Assembly: GCF_037023145.1 (NCBI RefSeq)
Contig: NZ_CP146093.1
Coordinates: 62,001 to 126,000 of the forward strand
Reading direction: 5' to 3'
DNA: 64,000 nucleotides
From: Ralstonia sp. RRA
GTDB lineage: Bacteria > Pseudomonadota > Gammaproteobacteria > Burkholderiales > Burkholderiaceae
Shown one piece after another: positions 26,370 to 33,809 of the stretch. How positions within the stretch are numbered: the first letter of the stretch is position 1; the number at the start of each line of letters is the position of its first letter. A program made the position numbers and the translations under genes. Below the pieces are notes generated by a model. It searched no databases. It worked only from the letters and a program-made list of their open reading frames with translations, and was not told where the DNA came from.

Positions 26370-26455
26370 GGTTGAGCCTCCTTAAGAGGGCTTTTGCCGC
26401 TTCGGCCAAAGCCGAAACGGCAAAAAAAACGCACCCACGAATGGGTGCGTCATTT
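26370..26455 (-). promoter_or_regulatory. Terminator plus second hairpin in the leader of the 169-aa gene
   Basis: On the minus strand an intrinsic terminator (26429-26450; ACGCACCC / GGGTGCGT followed by eight T) is directly followed by a long hairpin (26392-26425; TTTTGCCG..TTCGGC, loop TTTG, GCCGAA..CGGCAAAA) and then AAGGAGG. The terminator ends the upstream small-gene unit. The second hairpin could act as a 5' stabilising stem or restrict ribosome access. Confidence 0.7.
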
Positions 26456-26488
26456 GGTGTGGCTGGCTGGGCCAGCGTCGAGCAATCG

Positions 26489-26584
26489 CTAGTCGTTGTT
26501 GAGCTGACGACCACGTCGGTCGGCCCACAGCAGATATGCCGCGATCAATGTCGTGACGACAGCGGCGAACATTCCGAGCGTCAT
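26489..26584 (-). CDS. 31-aa single-pass membrane microprotein
   Basis: ATG 26584 follows AAGGAG. The product has a hydrophobic helix (MFAAVVTTLIAAYLLWA) followed by a basic tail (DRRGRQLNND), a typical small inner-membrane protein with the C-terminus inside. It follows the 156-aa membrane protein gene after 2 bp, so the two probably act together. Confidence 0.6.
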   Translation of the reverse strand: MTLGMFAAVVTTLIAAYLLWADRRGRQLNND

Positions 26585-26586
26585 GG

Positions 26587-27057
26587 TCAGTCTCCTTTGG
26601 ACAAAACAGCGCCTACTACAAATAGTACAACAGTGACGGCGATCAACGTAGCGACATCGGACACGGCACCCAGCGTCCAAGCGCGACTGCCACTGAAATA
26701 GCTGGCAGCACCGATCAGCGCCGCGGCCGACAGCGTATGAGCGAAACGACCGTACTGCTGGCGCTGATCGCGCGTTGGCGCGAGAAGTGCGCTTCGCACC
26801 ACGCTCCACAACGACTTGCGCGCCCGGCCCTTGCGGTTCAAGCGAAACGTCGCCGCTTCGACGTGCACGAGCGGCATTTCGTAGCCATCCTCGGCAGCAA
26901 CGAGGACGTACGCCTCGCCTGCGGCCTTGGCCGACTCGATCTGCTGCACCAACCGGTTGGGCAACACGACAACATCGGTGTCAGCCTGGATGGCTGCCCT
27001 TCCAGATGTCTCGTCCCCGCTGGTCGAGCGCAGAATGACCTTGATGAGTTTGGACAT
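26587..27057 (-). CDS. Unknown 156-aa protein with two C-terminal membrane segments
   Basis: ATG 27057 with GAGG 5 nt upstream. The N-terminal 85 residues are soluble (MSKLIKVILRSTSGDETSGR) and beta-rich. Two hydrophobic helices follow (HTLSAAALIGAASYF and VATLIAVTVVLFVVGAVL). It is translated between the 126-aa gene upstream and the membrane microprotein downstream. No family was recognised. Confidence 0.65.
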   Translation of the reverse strand: MSKLIKVILRSTSGDETSGRAAIQADTDVVVLPNRLVQQIESAKAAGEAYVLVAAEDGYEMPLVHVEAATFRLNRKGRARKSLWSVVRSALLAPTRDQRQQYGRFAHTLSAAALIGAASYFSGSRAWTLGAVSDVATLIAVTVVLFVVGAVLSKGD

Positions 27058-27069
27058 GGCGGCCTCGCT

Positions 27070-27450
27070 TTAGCCACGGCGGCCGGCAACGAATCGCAGG
27101 TTGGCCAGAAGCTGGCTGTAACCTTCCGGCGATGCCAGCGACTCCAGGCAGACGGCGTTGTTGCGGCCGCCGCCAAGATCGTGACGGCCGGCGCAGGTGC
27201 GATAGCGGACCAACACCTTCGGGTCCGCCGGCGCGTGCGAGATTTCGAAGTACAGCGCGTCGGTGTGCAGCGCGAAGACGTCGACCAGGCGGCGACGCTG
27301 GCGACGCGTGCGGATCGAATATTCCCGTTGACGCAGCGCCAGGTCATTGGCGACGCGACGCAGAACGCGTGAAGCATCACGTTGCAGGATTGCGCCGGCG
27401 GCCGTGTTCGACGGGCAGCGGCTTCGGGTAAAGGATTGAGGAATCTTCAT
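27070..27450 (-). CDS. Unknown basic 126-aa protein
   Basis: ATG 27450 with AGGA 8 nt upstream. The product is strongly basic (RRVANDLALRQREYSIRTRR; pI clearly high), suggesting nucleic-acid contact, and contains two Cys (RTCAGRH, AVCLES). First gene of a three-gene unit under leader copy 4. No domain was recognised. Confidence 0.65.
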   Translation of the reverse strand: MKIPQSFTRSRCPSNTAAGAILQRDASRVLRRVANDLALRQREYSIRTRRQRRRLVDVFALHTDALYFEISHAPADPKVLVRYRTCAGRHDLGGGRNNAVCLESLASPEGYSQLLANLRFVAGRRG

Positions 27451-27612
27451 CGTTGGTGTCCTATGAAAGAGTGCGGTACACCAACCCCAGCGGGACGGTG
27501 TCCCGCGATGGGTATGGTCTGGGCATGCCAGACAAAGCTCGATGCGTCGGTGACGCGATCAAAAGCGCTTGCCCAACTGTTGGCAGTTGGGCAAGCCCTC
27601 TCGGGCTTGCTA
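27451..27612 (-). promoter_or_regulatory. Leader with H1 (copy 4), H2 and upstream alternative hairpins
   Basis: H1 is 27539-27556 (GCGTC-ACC-GACGC-ATCGA). H2 is 27485-27512 (CCCATCGCGGGAC, loop ACC, GTCCCGCTGGGG). Just upstream of H1 is a 13-bp stem (27567-27596; GCTTGCCCAACTG / CAGTTGGGCAAGC) followed by GCTTTT. Its first arm also pairs with the preceding GCAAGCCC (27591-27610), giving two mutually exclusive structures as in attenuators. Confidence 0.65.
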
Positions 27613-27631
27613 TGGGATGGAGCGCCGCGGA

Positions 27632-27865
27632 CTAGCGCTGGAGCTGCGGCAGCGGAACACGCGCGGTGACGCGCAACAGCCCCTTGCGTTCGGGCAGAGG
27701 TTTCTCCGGGTGTGCGTCATCGAAGAACACCACCACTCGGTGATCCTGATCGACATACCCGAAGCGAAAGCCCGGGACGCAGCTGGAACCCGAGAGAGCG
27801 TCGCTCGCCTCGCCGGGATTTGGGTACTTCGAGGAAGTGCAGCGGATGAGATTTTGTTCGCTCAT
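27632..27865 (-). CDS. Unknown 77-aa protein
   Basis: ATG 27865, without a clear ribosome site. The product (MSEQNLIRCTSSKYPNPGEA) has a hydrophobic beta stretch (FRFGYVDQDHRVVVFFDDAH). The next gene upstream ends 10 bp before, suggesting a shared transcript. No motif was recognised. Confidence 0.5.
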   Translation of the reverse strand: MSEQNLIRCTSSKYPNPGEASDALSGSSCVPGFRFGYVDQDHRVVVFFDDAHPEKPLPERKGLLRVTARVPLPQLQR

Positions 27866-27875
27866 GATGGGTCGG

Positions 27876-28112
27876 CTAGACGGGCAGTACTGCCGCCTCG
27901 CGTTGCAAGAATTGTTGGCCCGCCTCCCGGATCAACTCCGTCGTGATGCCCTGCATGTAGCTGGGAATCAGGAACGGAACGATCGAGGGATGCGAACTGA
28001 ATTCGAAGAAGAAGACGGTGGAACAGCGGCCACGCGTCAGGTGGCTGAAGACTTCCAGCGTCCGGTGATCCCGACGATAGACAGCCAGATCGTCTGTGGT
28101 TGGGGTGGCCAT
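27876..28112 (-). CDS. Unknown 78-aa protein
   Basis: ATG 28112; the frame remains open upstream to a TTG at 28145, and neither has a clear ribosome site. The product contains VYRRDHRTLEVFSHLTRGRC and an aromatic stretch (TVFFFEFSSHPSIVPF). No family was recognised. It lies between the broken lipoprotein gene and the 77-aa gene. Confidence 0.45.
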   Translation of the reverse strand: MATPTTDDLAVYRRDHRTLEVFSHLTRGRCSTVFFFEFSSHPSIVPFLIPSYMQGITTELIREAGQQFLQREAAVLPV

Positions 28113-28182
28113 TGAGTGGAGGGGGAGCAGCGTTGGCAGCGCCAACAGGGCGGTGACCGCCTTGCGGCGGCCACCAAGAGGA

Positions 28183-28662
28183 TCAGCGGGTCAGGCGAAA
28201 GCCCGCCGCGCTGGAGATCATGTACAGACGCTCCCGAGCCACAAACTGCTGCGTGGCATCCTGGGTAACGACCAACGTTCGCCCAGCATCCGTGCGAACG
28301 ATGACTTCTACGCCCGGGCGCTTGTTCAGCACCTGGGAGACTTGCTGCGTGATCACACCGCCCACGGCGCCGGAGACTGCGCCGGCGACATAGCGGCCAT
28401 TGCCGTTACCGATGGAACGGCCACCGAGGAATGCGCTGATGCCTGCCCCGATGAGACCGGGCATGCCGCTTGATGCGGACATGTAGCCATCGTCACCAGT
28501 GATCGTGACATTGCGAACGCGAACAACAGTGACCTGCTCGGCATCACCGCGGCGCATGACTTCCATGCCGCGGTAGACGTCGGGCGAGCTCTATTGAAGA
28601 GCGCATCCAGATGCTAGAACGCAGAAGGCGACGAGAGCAGCGGAGAAAAAGGACTTGAACAT
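28183..28662 (-). pseudogene. SlyB-like outer-membrane lipoprotein gene with in-frame amber codon
   Basis: ATG 28662 follows GAGG. Codons 1-23 encode a lipoprotein signal with lipobox (VLASGCALQ). Codon 24 is TAG (28591-28593), and the same frame then continues SSPDVYRGMEVMRRGDAEQV through a glycine-zipper region (GAGISAFLGG, VAGAVSGAVGG) to the stop at 28183, a SlyB-like layout of about 159 codons. The signal and mature parts are thus split by one nonsense codon. A restart at ATG 28566 would lack the signal peptide. It could be a mutation, a sequencing error, or suppression. The leader is intact and elaborate (copy 5). Confidence 0.7.
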
Positions 28663-28795
28663 GATGGGCCTCGAAAAAAACGGGCCCATCACACCTACGG
28701 GCGTGAGGGCCCGTAAGGGGGGGAGAAGAGATACCAGCCAAAGACTGGTGTGAATCGATGCGCCTAAGACGCGGAAAGCAAGGGCATCGTAGCAG
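28663..28795 (-). promoter_or_regulatory. Leader with -10, H1 (copy 5) and an attenuator-like stem pair
   Basis: A -10-like TACGAT ends 13 nt before H1 (28755-28772; GCGTC-TTA-GGCGC-ATCGA, with a U.G pair in the stem). After a small stem (ACCAG/CTGGT) come two competing structures on the minus strand: TACGGGC / GCCCGTA, and ACGGGCCC / GGGCCCGT followed by seven T (28674-28680). The second is an intrinsic terminator just before the ribosome site, the first would prevent it. Confidence 0.65.
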
Positions 28796-28943
28796 CTTGC
28801 TTTGGCGCCGGAAAGGGGCCGTCGACACGCATTTTGAAAAACTCGCAGCATCCCCGAAAAGGCACCGGCCGGCTACCCCCTTTCGGGTCCGACTGTTGCC
28901 TTCACAGCGGCAACGATCAGATCAGGCGTCCGAGGCTTTCCCT

Positions 28944-29240
28944 CTATCGCTCTTGATTCGGGTCCTGTCGAAGCCCTTTCAACGGCTCCATGCCGAAGGC
29001 ATGGAGAAGCGATCCGTCCACGGCCAAAGCGAGTGGAGTGAGTCCGTACAGCACTGCGACACACGCGATGGCTGCGCACGCGGTCTCGACGTACCTGCCA
29101 TCATCCAGCAGCGGCAGGATGGTCCGCATCCCGATAATCGCGAAGCCACCAGCCCCGCATATCGCGGCGCCGAGTGCGATCAGCTTGCAGAACAAGCGCA
29201 CGAACCACTCGCCGAGCTGCATTTCAACGTGCTCACGCAT
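28944..29240 (-). CDS. Unknown 98-aa membrane protein
   Basis: ATG 29240 with a weak GGAAG site. It has two hydrophobic helices (LIALGAAICGAGGFAIIG; CAAIACVAVLYGLTPLALAV) joined by a short acidic loop. It is the last of a chain of small membrane-protein genes running from 30801 to 28944. No family was recognised. Confidence 0.6.
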   Translation of the reverse strand: MREHVEMQLGEWFVRLFCKLIALGAAICGAGGFAIIGMRTILPLLDDGRYVETACAAIACVAVLYGLTPLALAVDGSLLHAFGMEPLKGLRQDPNQER

Positions 29241-29255
29241 TATCCGTTCTTCCGA

Positions 29256-29420
29256 TCAACCTTCCGCCTTACCGTCTGCCACCATCCAGGCCATGGCAAC
29301 CAGCAAAGCGATCAGCGTTGAAACCCACCAGTACGAACTAAACGAATAGCGATCAACCTGCATCCACAAAAGACTACCAACCGCATCAACTAACCCCGGC
29401 AGCGCATATTTTGCATTCAT
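29256..29420 (-). CDS. 54-aa small membrane protein
   Basis: ATG 29420 with AGGA 8 nt upstream, stop TGA at 29256. The product starts MNAKYALPGLVDAVGSLLWM and has a hydrophobic helix with Trp at both ends (YWWVSTLIALLVAMAWMVA). It is shorter than usual gene-finder limits but sits neatly between two same-strand genes. Confidence 0.6.
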   Translation of the reverse strand: MNAKYALPGLVDAVGSLLWMQVDRYSFSSYWWVSTLIALLVAMAWMVADGKAEG

Positions 29421-29430
29421 CGTCGTTGTC

Positions 29431-29664
29431 CTATTTCGTCAGCCCGCGCGGTGCCGGCGTCTTTCCTTCGCACTTATCACTGGTCCTGTAGGCCGCCACC
29501 TTGCGAATGTGCTTGCTCCCGCTGGGGCGATGCCCGGTCTGGTGAGGCAACGGCTCTGTCGGGAAAGGAAGCACTTCGCGGCAATGCTTGCAGCTATAGC
29601 CGTTGCCGTGTTCACACAGCGGCGAGAGTGGTTCGTCCCAGTGTGGCGGCCGGCGACTCGGCAT
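29431..29664 (-). CDS. 77-aa protein with possible zinc cluster
   Basis: ATG 29664 follows the shared context GGTAGAAAGAAAC. The product contains CEHGNGYSCKHC, three cysteines and a histidine spaced as in small zinc-binding folds, followed by a basic C-terminus. No family was recognised. Its stop lies 10 bp before the next small gene. Confidence 0.6.
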   Translation of the reverse strand: MPSRRPPHWDEPLSPLCEHGNGYSCKHCREVLPFPTEPLPHQTGHRPSGSKHIRKVAAYRTSDKCEGKTPAPRGLTK

Positions 29665-29672
29665 GTTTCTTT

Positions 29673-30098
29673 CTACCGCCCAATGAGAAGGTCACGCAGA
29701 TGCTGTTCCTGCTCTTGCCGGTCGAGCACGGACTGCGGAAAGTTCTCTTTCAGCCCCAGCCAGATCCGGCCAAGGTCGTCTGCGTAGGAATGGAGTCCTT
29801 CGGAACGAACCTGTTCAATGAACATCATCAGGTCCATCATCGACTTTCCAACCTTGGGGCCCTGCGCGACCAGCACCTTGCCTGCCTTCATCGCCTGCAC
29901 CGCAGACGCCCAGTCCGCACACCCTGCCCGGCGCGCAAATGCATCGCACGGATGCACGATCTTGGCGCCTGGCCCGAACATCGCTTCAACCAAGTCGGTC
30001 GGCTTCGACAAATCCACTTTGAACGGTGCTGCGACAGGCTGGCTGGCCAGGTGCCCCAGCAGGTGCTGCGGATCGGTACTGTTGTTCGCAATTGACAT
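29673..30098 (-). CDS. Unknown 141-aa soluble protein
   Basis: ATG 30098 follows GGTAGAAGGAAACAGACC, preferred to the longer frame. The product (MSIANNSTDPQHLLGHLASQ) is mainly helical, with a Cys-containing stretch HPCDAFARRAGCADW and a Met-rich helix (VGKSMMDLMMFIEQV). It is soluble, unlike its neighbours. No family was recognised. Confidence 0.65.
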   Translation of the reverse strand: MSIANNSTDPQHLLGHLASQPVAAPFKVDLSKPTDLVEAMFGPGAKIVHPCDAFARRAGCADWASAVQAMKAGKVLVAQGPKVGKSMMDLMMFIEQVRSEGLHSYADDLGRIWLGLKENFPQSVLDRQEQEQHLRDLLIGR

Positions 30099-30135
30099 GG
30101 TCTGTTTCCTTCTACCGGCGCAGCCGGCGTTTTTC

Positions 30136-30324
30136 CTATCCCGGTATGACGAACGATGCGACTGCCGCCGCAATGCACAGGGCGATCACGCCGAATGAAA
30201 CCGATCGATTGAATGGTGCAATCACCCCCAGGCTGAAAGCCGACATGAAGAGCACTCCGATGAGTGCCAATCCGATTTGGCCAAGTAGTGTTGTTGGCAT
30301 AGCCTGCGCCCTTGTTTTATTCAC
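30136..30324 (-). CDS. 62-aa membrane protein with two helices
   Basis: GTG 30324 follows GGTAGAAGGAAAGG, the same ribosome-site context as the two genes downstream, which decides for this start over the ATG 8 codons later. Two hydrophobic helices (LGQIGLALIGVLFMSAFSLG; SFGVIALCIAAAVASFVI) are joined by a short basic loop. Function unknown. Confidence 0.6.
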   Translation of the reverse strand: MNKTRAQAMPTTLLGQIGLALIGVLFMSAFSLGVIAPFNRSVSFGVIALCIAAAVASFVIPG

Positions 30325-30417
30325 CCTTTCCTTCTACCTGCGTAGCCGACGCGCGAAGCGCACACACGCCGAAAGAAGTTCCTAGCCGGTCTACGTAGTC
30401 GCAAACTGTTGGCAGTG

Positions 30418-30801
30418 TTAGTTTGATTCGCCTTTCACAAGGCGCAGAAGGCGCGCTCGCTCGGTTTCGCGCGGCCCAATAGCAGCGGGCACGCCATATC
30501 CAACCGGCGCGGCCTTGGCCCACATGCCCATCAGCCGCTCCCGATCAGCGAGCATGATCGCCCCACGCTCTTTCACCGCATCACGAACGGCTGCGCGGTA
30601 CACGGGTGAGCCCGCCGTATAGCCGTCCGCCAGGATGCGGTACGTCACGGCATCAACTTCGCGGCGTTGCTCTGCGGGATTCGAGATGACGCCAAATAGC
30701 ACCAGCACCGCATTCAGTGCGATCGCCACGGCGGCGCATTGCACCATGAGGGCGAGAATCCGCCACCTGAGTGGCTTTTTGGGCTTGGGTTCGGGGTTCA
30801 T
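30418..30801 (-). CDS. Unknown 127-aa protein with one N-terminal membrane segment
   Basis: ATG 30801; a GTG three codons earlier is an alternative and no strong ribosome site is seen. A basic start (PEPKPKKPLRWR) precedes a membrane helix (ILALMVQCAAVAIALNAVLV), then a charged helical domain (AVRDAVKERGAIMLADRERL). The topology suggests anchoring with the C-terminal part in the periplasm. No family was recognised. Confidence 0.6.
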   Translation of the reverse strand: MNPEPKPKKPLRWRILALMVQCAAVAIALNAVLVLFGVISNPAEQRREVDAVTYRILADGYTAGSPVYRAAVRDAVKERGAIMLADRERLMGMWAKAAPVGYGVPAAIGPRETERARLLRLVKGESN

Positions 30802-30939
30802 TGTGTGCACCAGACATTCCGAATGGTCGTTCGTACGCTCTCACAACGCAGACGCGCGACTTCGCACGGCAAAGGCCGTGGGCGCACTGGTGGCACGCCC
30901 ACGACCTCAACTCGACACGGCGCCGCCATCACCGGGAGC

Positions 30940-31326
30940 TTAAGCACGGCGAGGCTCATCTGCTCGCTTGCGAGGACCGCGCCAGACCTGGAAGACACCC
31001 ACCGCCCCCAAGCCTGTGGCCACGACAAGAGCCGCAAACATCGACCGCTGCAGCACGCGAATGGTGCTCTCGGCACCGGCGATCGCTCGATAGACCTCCT
31101 CCGCGATCGGGCCCGGCGTGCTGGCAAGCAGCGTATTGAAGAGCACCAGCTCCAGTTCGTGCGTGGCCGAAACCAGTTGATCCGCCAACACGAGCGCAAC
31201 GCTTGGAGCTGACATCAGGGCCGTCAGTAACAGTCGGCCCAATCCCCGCTTCGCGCGCTGACGCAGAAAAGGCGCCCCGGCACCACGCCAATGCTCCGTC
31301 CCGATGTTATGTCTCCCCGCGTTCAT
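30940..31326 (-). CDS. Unknown 128-aa membrane protein next to the SPFH gene
   Basis: ATG 31326 lies 9 bp after the SPFH gene's stop, so the two are probably co-transcribed. Two hydrophobic helices (LLLTALMSAPSVALVLADQL; SMFAALVVATGLGAVGVFQV) flank a helical, mostly acidic stretch. SPFH proteins often have a small membrane partner (as NfeD is for stomatins); this gene could play that role, but no NfeD motif is visible. Confidence 0.6.
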   Translation of the reverse strand: MNAGRHNIGTEHWRGAGAPFLRQRAKRGLGRLLLTALMSAPSVALVLADQLVSATHELELVLFNTLLASTPGPIAEEVYRAIAGAESTIRVLQRSMFAALVVATGLGAVGVFQVWRGPRKRADEPRRA

Positions 31327-31335
31327 CGCGCTGGC

Positions 31336-33411
31336 TTAGGGGGCCGGGAGGGCTTCGGGCTTGACCGCTGACTCGCCATTCAAGGGCAGACCACTTCCCT
31401 TGTGCATGCCATCGCGAATCAGATTGGCCAGCAGCACTTCCACGAGAGTACCGCCACCACTACCGCTGCCGCCGGTTGCAACGACATCCGGCACCAGCTT
31501 CATCCCGGAGCCGGCAAGCGCCTCCGCGACCTGGACGACGGCGTAGTTGCCGCTCTCCATCGAGTCGATCTTCTGCTTGATGACGCTGGCCTCCGCGGTA
31601 CCGATGGCCTCGACCTTCGCGGCCTCCGCTTCACCCACCAGCCTGACCACCTTGGCGTCCGCTTCCGCGTTGATCGTCTTAGCTTGCGCTTCACCCTCGG
31701 CCTGCTTCACCGCCGCCCGAGCGTTGAACTCCGAGATGGACACCTGACGCTCTGCGTCGACCACCTTCGCCTGGGTATTGGCCAGGGCCGTCGCTTGCTC
31801 CAGCTCCTGACGGACGGCTTGGGCTTGCTTCTGGGTTTCGAACGTGACTCTCTCCTGCTCGGCCTGCTTCCGGTCGGTCAGGGTCTGCATCAGCTGCTCG
31901 GGTGGCACGATGTCGCCGATCAGCGTGTCAACCGCGCCGACGTTGTACTCAGCCAGCGCGTCACCGATGGCCTTTCGGGCGTCGTCCTGACGCTTCGACC
32001 GCTCACGCAGGAAGTCGATGATGTCGGAGGCCTGGGCGCTGTTACGGAAGTAGTTGCCAATGGTCGGTTCAAGGACCTGCGTCACCAGCGCGGACATATC
32101 ACCGAATCGGGCAATGACCTTCGGAGCATCGTTGCGCGGAATGTGGATGATCTGGCTGACATCGAGGTTGAACTTGAAGCCATCTGCCGAGCGTACCGTG
32201 ATGGTCGACAGATTGGCGTCGAGCTTGTGGGCCTCCGATTTCCCTGCCGCCCAGTTCAGCACGACGTTTGCGGTCGGCACATTGCGGATCTTGTGGGTGT
32301 AGGGATTGATCGGATACTTGCCCGGATCGAGCGGCTCGGCCCATACTCCCTTCTCACCACGCGAGACGAGGTTGGCATGCTTGAAGGAATCGCCGGAAAC
32401 GTCCCGTCCCTCGTTGCCGACATAGGCGATCACCACGCCGACGTGGGCAATCGGTACCTCGGTCATATCGACGACGTCAACGGTGGCGAAGCGCGGGTTG
32501 ATGAAGTAGCGGCCGGCGAGGAGCACCTGTTCCTGCAAACCCTTGCAGCCCCCGTTCTGGATGAACGCCTGCGGATTCTGGAACATGTTGTGGTCAGGCA
32601 CTTCCGGGCCAGCGATTTCGCCCCGCCCCAAGGGCTTGCCTTCGCGCGTAGTCACGATGCCGACTTTGTTGTCGGGAATGTCCACCACTTCGGCCACATT
32701 GACATCGAAGAGTACCGGGTTGATGCGATAGGAACCCGGGGCGATGATGCCACTCTGCGGCCCACGCTCACCACCGTTTTCCAGGAACGAAGCGCCATCC
32801 TGGTAGGAGTCACACACTACCTGCTTGGCGATTACGCGGCCCGCCGGCAACGGTGAGCCGTCACGGGCTTCCACGACGCCGATCTGGCTGGGCGGGATCG
32901 TGATGGTATCCGCGAGCGTGACCTTGAACAGCAGGGGATTGACCCGATACGTGCCCGGCGGAATTACATCGATCTGCGGGCCACGTTGGCCATCTCCCTC
33001 GAGGAACTGCCGCGCGTCCTGAAACATGTCGCAGTTGATGCGTTTCGCAAGAATGCGGCCGCTCGGCAGAGGATGGCCGTCACAGGCTTCGACGACCCCA
33101 ACCTTCCCCACCGGGATCGTCACGAACTTCTTCAGCTCAACTGCGTACTGCCACGGCCAGAGCGCCCAATGGAGGCCCGGGGCGAGCGTGTCCGCCTGGT
33201 AACCAGCTTCGCCGGTCAGCGCCAAGATGCGCCCGTCGGGGAGACTGCGGTTTGAGCCGAAGAGAACGAATTTCTTCGTCACGACGCCAATGCTGTCATC
33301 GGGGACGATGATGACGCCAAACAGCCAGAGCACTTGGCGGTAGGCTGCTGCGATACTGATCACTGCGATTGCACCCACAATCTGCCAAATATGACCGAGG
33401 AGGTAATCCAT
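31336..33411 (-). CDS. SPFH/band-7 protein with five vault-like repeats
   Basis: 691 aa. An N-terminal membrane helix spans about 10-36. Five repeats of about 72 residues follow (about 32-98, 99-171, 172-244, 245-317, 318-378). Repeats 2-4 share IGVVEA-DG-PLP-GR, CD-QDA-FL, RGPQ, PG-YRINP and F-V features, like the repeats of eukaryotic major vault protein ahead of its shoulder domain. Next is an SPFH domain (about 380-530), then a long Ala/Glu/Gln coiled coil (about 525-625) and a Gly-rich tail. Known: SPFH proteins form membrane-bound rings or cages. No ribosome site precedes ATG 33411. The role on the plasmid is unknown. Confidence 0.82.
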   Translation of the reverse strand: MDYLLGHIWQIVGAIAVISIAAAYRQVLWLFGVIIVPDDSIGVVTKKFVLFGSNRSLPDGRILALTGEAGYQADTLAPGLHWALWPWQYAVELKKFVTIPVGKVGVVEACDGHPLPSGRILAKRINCDMFQDARQFLEGDGQRGPQIDVIPPGTYRVNPLLFKVTLADTITIPPSQIGVVEARDGSPLPAGRVIAKQVVCDSYQDGASFLENGGERGPQSGIIAPGSYRINPVLFDVNVAEVVDIPDNKVGIVTTREGKPLGRGEIAGPEVPDHNMFQNPQAFIQNGGCKGLQEQVLLAGRYFINPRFATVDVVDMTEVPIAHVGVVIAYVGNEGRDVSGDSFKHANLVSRGEKGVWAEPLDPGKYPINPYTHKIRNVPTANVVLNWAAGKSEAHKLDANLSTITVRSADGFKFNLDVSQIIHIPRNDAPKVIARFGDMSALVTQVLEPTIGNYFRNSAQASDIIDFLRERSKRQDDARKAIGDALAEYNVGAVDTLIGDIVPPEQLMQTLTDRKQAEQERVTFETQKQAQAVRQELEQATALANTQAKVVDAERQVSISEFNARAAVKQAEGEAQAKTINAEADAKVVRLVGEAEAAKVEAIGTAEASVIKQKIDSMESGNYAVVQVAEALAGSGMKLVPDVVATGGSGSGGGTLVEVLLANLIRDGMHKGSGLPLNGESAVKPEALPAP

Positions 33412-33444
33412 AGAGAAATCCAGGTTCTTGTGTGTTCTGCACTG

Positions 33445-33462
33445 CCAGGAACATGTTCCTGG
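33445..33462. promoter_or_regulatory. Perfect 18-bp palindrome upstream of the SPFH gene
   Basis: CCAGGAACATGTTCCTGG, 34 bp before the SPFH start codon on the minus strand. It could be an operator for a dimeric regulator or a compact RNA hairpin in the leader. Confidence 0.5.
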
Positions 33463-33662
33463 TCAGGAGTTGCAAACCCTTTGGGGGCAACGGCGTTGTG
33501 CGCGCAAACCTTGGCACCGCCGCAACACGATTATGTCTGTCGCGCAGAACAGAATGATCGACAAGAGCCCTGTTTTTTCTGCCGCCTTTCTTCGGATTCA
33601 ATGGCTGGCATCGGGTATGGGCTTGGCCGGCCCACTATCCGAACACTGGCACTGCGAGCACT

Positions 33663-33809
33663 TCACCGAGGACGCGTCCGGCAGTAGCTGCTCCCCCCAG
33701 GCGGCAGGAAGAAGCTCGGTGCGTTCTCGCTCTTCGCCTCTTCGATCATCTCGCGTCCCCGCTTGCTCAAGATTTCGAACGTGTCAGGAGTAGCGCCCGA
33801 GACTGTCAT
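33663..33809 (-). CDS. Possible 48-aa protein overlapping the upstream gene
   Basis: ATG 33809 lies 26 bp inside the 3' end of the upstream gene in another frame, stop at 33663. The product (MTVSGATPDTFEILSKRGRE) has a charged helix (REMIEEAKSENAPSFF) and a basic end. The overlap suggests translational coupling; there is no clear ribosome site. Between it and the SPFH gene lie about 250 bp with a palindrome and no other gene. Confidence 0.4.
   Translation of the reverse strand: MTVSGATPDTFEILSKRGREMIEEAKSENAPSFFLPPGGSSYCRTRPR

Noticed and set aside
31402..32856. 484-codon plus-strand frame
   Set aside because: Antisense to the SPFH gene, His/Asp/Arg-rich shadow composition.
33296..33601. 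101-codon minus-strand frame overlapping the SPFH start
   Set aside because: Overlaps the SPFH gene in another frame and lacks a domain.
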